This document shows positions 6,427 through 10,319 of a DNA stretch of 10,319 bases, in pieces. A program made the translations under genes and the position numbers. Source of the stretch: Lachnospiraceae bacterium (GTDB lineage Bacteria; Bacillota; Clostridia; Lachnospirales; Lachnospiraceae); NCBI GenBank assembly GCA_017483425.1, contig JAFUWM010000163.1, positions 1 through 10,319 of the forward strand, given 5' to 3'. A model generated the notes under the pieces. It was not told where the DNA came from. It saw only the letters and a list, made by a program, of their open reading frames with translations, and ran no database searches. Each line of letters opens with the position of its first letter. Position 1 is the stretch's first letter.

Positions 6427-6774
6427 ATGTCATTTGCAGATGCTGTTAAATCTTGTTTTTCACAGTATACCGGTTTTAGCGGAAGAGCGCGCCGTAGTGA
6501 GTACTGGTACTGGTATCTCTTTACCGGCCTCGTAAGTATTGTGCTTTCAGCATTAGCTCAATTCACCACACAGTATATCACTTTGCTCAGTCTGGCTATC
6601 CTGCTTCCAACTATCGCAGTAGAGATACGCAGACTGCATGATATCGGAAAATCAGGCTGGTTCATTTTGTTAAACCTGATTCCCTGTATCGGACAGATCA
6701 TACTTATCGTGTTCTGTGTTCAGGATTCACAGCCCGGTGAAAACCAGTACGGACCCAATCCCAAGGGTATGTAA
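6427..6774 (+). CDS. DUF805 family inner membrane protein
   Basis: A 115-residue protein of the DUF805 (YhaH/YhaI-like) family, whose function is not established. Family hallmarks are present: the opening FSQYTGFSGRARRSEYW (11-27), the central RRLHDIGKSGW (68-78) and the C-terminal GENQYGPNP (104-112). Three hydrophobic segments are predicted at about 28-45, 49-65 and 77-98, so it should be an integral membrane protein. The start is fixed by AAGGAGG (6411-6417) nine bases before the ATG at 6427; an upstream in-frame ATG at 6316 has no comparable site and would add residues unlike the family. It is a single-gene unit with its own terminator. It is divergent from the ATPase and unrelated in function to either neighbour. 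Confidence 0.93.
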   Translation: MSFADAVKSCFSQYTGFSGRARRSEYWYWYLFTGLVSIVLSALAQFTTQYITLLSLAILLPTIAVEIRRLHDIGKSGWFILLNLIPCIGQIILIVFCVQDSQPGENQYGPNPKGM

Positions 6775-6810
6775 GATATTTGGTTACAGTTGAGTTTAAA
6801 CAAAGGAATC

Positions 6811-6840
6811 GCCGCCGTCTTGCTTTACGGCGGCATTCTT
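6811..6840 (+). terminator. Rho-independent terminator after the DUF805 gene
   Basis: A perfect G+C-rich 8-bp stem, GCCGCCGT (6811-6818) with ACGGCGGC (6827-6834), closes an eight-base loop and is followed by ATTCTTTT on the plus strand. It lies 36 bases after the stop codon. Confidence 0.85.
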
Positions 6841-6853
6841 TTATAATTAATAC

Positions 6854-6883
6854 TTGCATTACATATCATGATTGGCATAAAAT
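6854..6883 (+). promoter_or_regulatory. Candidate promoter abutting the cheX-like start codon
   Basis: TTGCAT (6854-6859) and TAAAAT (6878-6883) are 18 bases apart; the -10 box matches 5/6. The predicted transcription start falls at or within a base or two of the ATG at 6890, so the message could be leaderless. Confidence 0.4.
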
Positions 6884-6889
6884 GAATAT

Positions 6890-7390
6890 ATGTATACGCT
6901 TGACAGAACAAATGTAAAAGAAGTCACCGAAAAGTGCGTGGGTGGGTCAGAGTTTGAGCTCCATGCGCTCCATGCGCTGGAGTTTATGACGGAGCATGTT
7001 TACACCCCGATAGGCGTAGACAGATCATATATTACTGACGGCAAGGACGGGATATCATCAGGCCTCTACCAGAAGATCACGGGAGACAGGAATTATTATC
7101 TGGGCTTTATCGATCTGCATGAAGGTCTTGTCACGATCGCCAAGGGCTTTGCCGGTGAGGAATTTGAAAATGATACGGAATTTATCCGCGATGCAACCGG
7201 TGAATTCATAAACCGTATCAACGGAGAATTTGTTATTGATTCGTCTAAATCAGACATTAACCTTGATATGGAGCCGCAGCTTTTCCTTGAAGAGGATGAG
7301 GCTGCATCGGTAATAAAACCTGCAAGCATTCTTCATATTCCCATTGCTATAGGCGGTTCGGAAGCGGAGATGCTTTTCGTTAAGGTTTAA
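6890..7390 (+). CDS. CheX-like phosphatase-fold protein
   Basis: A 166-residue protein without membrane segments. From about residue 62 to the end it follows the CheX fold pattern: a glycine-rich strand pair (ITGDRNYYLGFIDL, 63-76), a helix with MGG-like FAGEEF, then the signature helix DATGEFINRINGEF (101-114) and the strand LDMEPQLFL. In CheC/CheX/FliY proteins the paired Glu and Asn of this helix (here E105 and N108) orient water to dephosphorylate CheY-P, and both are kept. The predicted role is therefore a phosphatase of a CheY-like receiver, or a related signalling domain. No other chemotaxis gene lies in the window. No Shine-Dalgarno precedes the ATG at 6890; M33 is an alternative start but has poor spacing. 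The stop overlaps that of the convergent folT-like gene. Confidence 0.7.
   Translation: MYTLDRTNVKEVTEKCVGGSEFELHALHALEFMTEHVYTPIGVDRSYITDGKDGISSGLYQKITGDRNYYLGFIDLHEGLVTIAKGFAGEEFENDTEFIRDATGEFINRINGEFVIDSSKSDINLDMEPQLFLEEDEAASVIKPASILHIPIAIGGSEAEMLFVKV
6959..6976 (+). repeat. Tandem 9-base duplication inside the cheX-like gene
   Basis: CTCCATGCG occurs twice in a row (6959-6967 and 6968-6976), keeping the frame and encoding the repeated LHA in residues 24-29. It looks like a recent in-frame slippage or duplication in the poorly conserved N-terminal part. Confidence 0.85.
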
Positions 7391-7890
7391 AGATACTTTT
7401 CCCGTAGTCTCGCCGCGGGACGCAGGACTGCGGCAAGCAATGCCACGTTAACGGGATACATGATCAATACCTTGACCAAACGTGACAAAAACAGAGGAAT
7501 AAACGCATTTCCATATAATATCATCAGCCATACCGGATTTAATATTAGCGAAACGATTACTGTATCAAGAGCCTGGGCTATAAGTATCCTGCCAAGGCTC
7601 TGATCTTTTTTCAGGATCAGTCCGTATATCACTCCCTGAATTATGGCTGAAACCGTAAAACCCGGAAAGAACGGGCCGGTAGGTCTTACGATATAGCAAA
7701 GTATATCTGACAGTCCTCCGAGAATGCCTCCATACAGCGGTCCGAAAAGCATACCCTCTATGGCGACAGGCAGAAACTGAAGCCTGATCTCCGACACCTG
7801 TGACAGAGGGATCTTAAAAAAACCGAATATCACGGATATGGCAAGAAGCATTGCTGAAATTGTAAGTCTCTGTATCGCTTTTTTCTGCAT
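7387..7890 (-). CDS. folT: ECF transporter S component, FolT (folate) family
   Basis: A 167-residue, very hydrophobic protein with about five to six membrane helices (about 8-26, 38-56, 56-67, 75-93, 101-125, 134-157). This is the size and layout of the substrate-binding S component of an energy-coupling-factor vitamin importer. Family features include the substrate-facing stretch SEIRLQFLPVAIEGMLFGP (33-51), SDILCY (61-66) and RPTGPFFPGFT (69-79), as in the folate-type S components. S proteins work with the shared EcfA/EcfA'/EcfT module, which is not in this window. The ATG at 7890 directly follows the TAA of pyrD (TAAATG), with only a weak GGGA upstream, so it is probably translated by coupling to pyrD. 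Folate is the family-level prediction; a pyrimidine-related substrate is conceivable from context. Confidence 0.85.
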   Translation of the reverse strand: MQKKAIQRLTISAMLLAISVIFGFFKIPLSQVSEIRLQFLPVAIEGMLFGPLYGGILGGLSDILCYIVRPTGPFFPGFTVSAIIQGVIYGLILKKDQSLGRILIAQALDTVIVSLILNPVWLMILYGNAFIPLFLSRLVKVLIMYPVNVALLAAVLRPAARLREKYL

Positions 7891-8817
7891 TTAAAGTATC
7901 CCGATCACTTCCCAGATATCAGATGTTTTCGTATCTGTCAGATATTTTTCCATCCCGGTTATTATATCCCTAACGGCATCCGGCTTTGAAAAGTTTATCA
8001 TTCCCACCGCAACCATTGTGGCTCCCGCCATCATCATTTCTATGGCATCCTCCGCCGTCGCGATCCCTCCCATGCCTATAACGGGTATCTTTACGGCGTG
8101 GCTTGCCTCATATACCATCCTTACCGCTATGGGGTGTATCGCGGGACCGGAAAGCCCGCCGGTCTTATTCGCAAGCGCAAACTTTCTTTTGTATATATCT
8201 ATCTTCATGGCGGTAAGAGTGTTTATAAGCGATATCCCGTCCGCTCCGCCGGATTCCGCAGCTCTTGCCATCTCGGATATGCTTGTGACATTTGGCGTAA
8301 GCTTCATTATCACGGGCTTATCCTTTGCCCTCGCCTTACATCTGGCTGTGACTTCCGACAGCATATCCGGATCAGTGCCAAACTGGATAGCGCCCTGTTT
8401 TACATTAGGACAGGATACGTTGATCTCGAGCATCTCCACCCTGTCATCATCGGCAAGCCTCTCTACCACAGCCTCGTATTCTTCTATGCTGTGGCCGCAG
8501 ACATTGACAATCACGGGTACATCATATTCCGAGAGGAATTTAAGGTCTCTTTCCATAAACACATCTATCCCGGGATTCTGCAGCCCTATCGCATTTATCA
8601 TCCCGGACGGGGTCTCCGTGACCCTGGGTGTCGGGTTGCCCTCCCATGGTTTATCAGACACACCCTTTGTCGTTATCGCTCCCAGCAGATTAAGGTCTAC
8701 AAACCGTGAATACTCCATGCCCGACCCGAACGTTCCCGATGCCACGGTCACCGGGTTCTTGAAATGATGTCCGGCAAAATCAACACTCAGACCGTATCCC
8801 CTCCCCTGTGTATCCAT
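7891..8817 (-). CDS. pyrD: Dihydroorotate dehydrogenase B, catalytic subunit
   Basis: A 308-residue FMN enzyme of class IB that oxidises dihydroorotate to orotate, the fourth step of pyrimidine synthesis, in the cytoplasm. It passes electrons through PyrK to NAD+. Visible motifs: N-terminal substrate/FMN region NPVTVASGTFG (21-31), TTKGVS (49-54), NAIGLQNPG (75-83), NVSCPNVKQG (133-142) with the class I catalytic cysteine C136, MKLTPNVT (171-178), and the phosphate-binding VIGMGGI (246-252). The cysteine base and the pyrK neighbour place it in class IB rather than the membrane-bound class II. It starts three bases after the pyrK stop, with GGAG nine bases upstream inside pyrK, and ends flush against folT. 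Confidence 0.97.
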   Translation of the reverse strand: MDTQGRGYGLSVDFAGHHFKNPVTVASGTFGSGMEYSRFVDLNLLGAITTKGVSDKPWEGNPTPRVTETPSGMINAIGLQNPGIDVFMERDLKFLSEYDVPVIVNVCGHSIEEYEAVVERLADDDRVEMLEINVSCPNVKQGAIQFGTDPDMLSEVTARCKARAKDKPVIMKLTPNVTSISEMARAAESGGADGISLINTLTAMKIDIYKRKFALANKTGGLSGPAIHPIAVRMVYEASHAVKIPVIGMGGIATAEDAIEMMMAGATMVAVGMINFSKPDAVRDIITGMEKYLTDTKTSDIWEVIGIL

Positions 8818-8820
8818 ATG

Positions 8821-9639
8821 CTATATCTCCACATCCTTAACATCAAAAACCGGCCCCTCGGTACATATCCTTGCATTGGAAACATTACTGTGCGGATCCT
8901 TTTCAGTCGTCTTTACTACGCAGCCAAGACAAACTCCAACGCCGCAGGCCATGTGCTCTTCAAGGCTTATATATGCGGGGATCTTGTGCCCCTCCGCATA
9001 TTTCTTTACAGCTGAGAGCATAGGCATAGGGCCGCACGCATAGATCAGATCCGCCTGTATTCCGGCTTTTTCCATGGCTTCCAGTACATTTCCGCGGATG
9101 CCCTCGGAACCGTCGTCCGTAGCTATCAGTGTATCATGTCCCAGCGCCTTAAAATCATCCGCCAGGAAATGGTTCAGACTGCTGTCTCTGTATCCCAGTA
9201 TCACAGCAGCCTTGTCTGTAAGCTTCTTTGCAAGGAATAAAAGAGACGGCGCTCCCAGCCCTCCGCCAAGCAAAACTATCTTCCTGCCGCTGATAATATC
9301 ATCATCCACGGGATAGCCATGTCCCAGCGGTCCCTCAATATAAAGCGCATCTCCCTTATCACACGCGGCGATCTCACGGGTTCCGCCACCTGAAACGCGA
9401 AACACTATACTGAGCTTTACCTTTCTGCATCCGCTGCCGGATTGTCCTGCCTCTGAAACATCCGTTATGCATATCGGCCTGCCGAGAAGTTTTGAACTAT
9501 CCGGCGGATATACGAGGATGAACTGACCGGGTACCGCCTCATTGCAAAGCGTCGTCTCAAATGACATTCTGTAAATGTCAGGGGCAAGCAGCTCTTTTTC
9601 TATAATCCTGGCTTTCTGTTTTATTTTTACTGTTTCCAT
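8821..9639 (-). CDS. pyrK: Dihydroorotate dehydrogenase B, electron transfer subunit
   Basis: A 272-residue FAD and 2Fe-2S flavoprotein of the ferredoxin-reductase type that takes electrons from PyrD and reduces NAD+. The FAD site is visible as GRPICI (53-58), the nucleotide site as LLGGGLGAPSLLF (123-135) and ACGPMPML (201-208), and the C-terminal cluster ligands as C232, C237, C240 and C259. The spacing from the third to the fourth cysteine (18 residues between) is somewhat longer than in the well-known Lactococcus protein (14, from memory), a small loop insertion rather than a defect. The ATG at 9639 has only a weak GGA a few bases upstream. It lies 17 bases after the alcohol dehydrogenase stop and three bases before pyrD. 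Confidence 0.96.
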   Translation of the reverse strand: METVKIKQKARIIEKELLAPDIYRMSFETTLCNEAVPGQFILVYPPDSSKLLGRPICITDVSEAGQSGSGCRKVKLSIVFRVSGGGTREIAACDKGDALYIEGPLGHGYPVDDDIISGRKIVLLGGGLGAPSLLFLAKKLTDKAAVILGYRDSSLNHFLADDFKALGHDTLIATDDGSEGIRGNVLEAMEKAGIQADLIYACGPMPMLSAVKKYAEGHKIPAYISLEEHMACGVGVCLGCVVKTTEKDPHSNVSNARICTEGPVFDVKDVEI

Positions 9640-9656
9640 TGCATCCGTAGATCTTG

Positions 9657-10319
9657 TTATAATGCAGCCCTGTATATATTCTCAATATCACCTGCCATCA
9701 GGGGTCGTATCCTTGAAAGCTTCACCGTGTCATCCATGGTTGCGTGAAGTGCCAGTGCCCTTATCTCATCATCTCCCGGAGAATCAAGCCCAAGCTCCTT
9801 CAGAGATACCGGCATTTCGATCTCGCGGAAAAAGCTCTCTGTCGCGATTATGCCAAGGATCGCCGCCTGCCTGTCATCCGCTGTATCTATGCCCCAGACA
9901 TTGCGGGCATACTTCGCGAAACGGGCGGTGGCATCTTCGTAAAGATATCTTGCCCATGAAGCCCACACCGCCGAAAGGGTGGCTCCATGCGTATAATCAT
10001 ACTTTGCGGACAAGGCCATTCCTATCTTGTGTACCGAAAAATCCTTACCCCTTCCGAGCTCTGTCAGATTATTATGTGAGAGGGAGGATGCCCACCATAT
10101 TTCAGCCATCGCGTCATAGTCGGATCTGTCATTAAGTACAAGGCGTCCGTTATCCCTTACAGTTTTCAGCACACCCTCGGCTATGCGGTCCGTCAGATCA
10201 CACTTTATGTCCGGAATGAAATACCGTTCCAGCGTATGCATCATGATATCAACTATTCCGTTTTTCAGCTGCCAGTCGGGAAGACTGTCCGCAAGCGTCG
10301 GATCCATTATGGCAAAGAC
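9657..10319 (-). CDS. Iron-containing alcohol dehydrogenase, C-terminal part (5' end outside window)
   Basis: The last 220 residues of a BDH/YugJ-type group III alcohol dehydrogenase, an NAD(P)H-linked enzyme that interconverts aldehydes or ketones and alcohols, such as butanol. The frame is open to the right edge (VFAIMDP before an internal ATG at 10307), so the start lies outside. Fe(II) ligands are visible, counting from the first codon in the window, as D24 and H28 (DIMMH), H97 (SVHKIG) and H111 (YTHGA). Other conserved blocks are MDPTL, DWQLKNGIVD, EIWWASSLSHNNLT and the C-terminal KELGL segment. The substrate cannot be told from sequence. Its stop is only 17 bases before pyrK, in the same direction, so it may share a transcript with the pyrimidine genes although no functional link is known. 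Confidence 0.92.
   Translation of the reverse strand, partial: VFAIMDPTLADSLPDWQLKNGIVDIMMHTLERYFIPDIKCDLTDRIAEGVLKTVRDNGRLVLNDRSDYDAMAEIWWASSLSHNNLTELGRGKDFSVHKIGMALSAKYDYTHGATLSAVWASWARYLYEDATARFAKYARNVWGIDTADDRQAAILGIIATESFFREIEMPVSLKELGLDSPGDDEIRALALHATMDDTVKLSRIRPLMAGDIENIYRAAL

Noticed and set aside
8018..8767. Plus-strand open frame of 249 codons opposite pyrD
   Set aside because: It is fully antisense to a clear PyrD, has a low-complexity Ser/Ala/Ile composition and no ribosome binding site, so it is a shadow of pyrD codon usage.

Overview
The window reads as chromosomal DNA from a Gram-positive anaerobe of the Clostridia, most likely Lachnospiraceae (Butyrivibrio-like). The basis is the divIC-tilS-hpt-ftsH cluster, a class IB (PyrK-dependent) dihydroorotate dehydrogenase, a FolT-family ECF S component, and strong AGGAGG-type ribosome binding sites. 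This placement is inferred from gene content and protein style; no database search was possible. Both ends of the window cut through genes.

Layout. 1-585 (minus) is the N-terminal six-helix membrane half of a protein that runs off the left edge, probably a sensor with a cytoplasmic signalling domain. 586-889 is non-coding. It holds a strong minus-strand promoter, a two-hairpin segment ending in a terminator-like stem (a candidate small RNA or leader), and a second promoter for the membrane gene. 890-4972 (minus) is a tight housekeeping cluster transcribed divIC, tilS, hpt, ftsH, with overlapping or nearly touching genes: cell division, tRNA-Ile lysidine synthesis, purine salvage and membrane proteolysis. 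5068-6171 (minus) is an AT-rich gene for a solitary AAA-type ATPase with a C-terminal winged helix. Its promoter lies in four copies of the 9-mer TTCACAACT. 6427-6774 (plus) is a small DUF805 membrane protein with its own terminator. 6890-7390 (plus) is a CheX-like phosphatase-fold protein. 7387-10319 (minus) is a compact cluster: iron-dependent alcohol dehydrogenase (5' end outside the window), pyrK, pyrD and a FolT-type ECF S component. This cluster ends head-on against the cheX-like gene, and one TTAA supplies both stop codons.

How the genes work together. PyrD and PyrK form the NAD-linked dihydroorotate dehydrogenase of pyrimidine synthesis; the S component that follows is translationally joined to pyrD. 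TilS, Hpt and FtsH form a cluster conserved in many Firmicutes, here without the spoIIE often found between divIC and tilS in spore formers. The ATPase, DUF805 and CheX-like genes between the two clusters look like an accessory insert of unrelated single genes.

The two most noteworthy signals are the iteron-like repeats over the ATPase promoter and the compact promoter-hairpin-hairpin unit at 652-784. Neither is matched here to a known named element.
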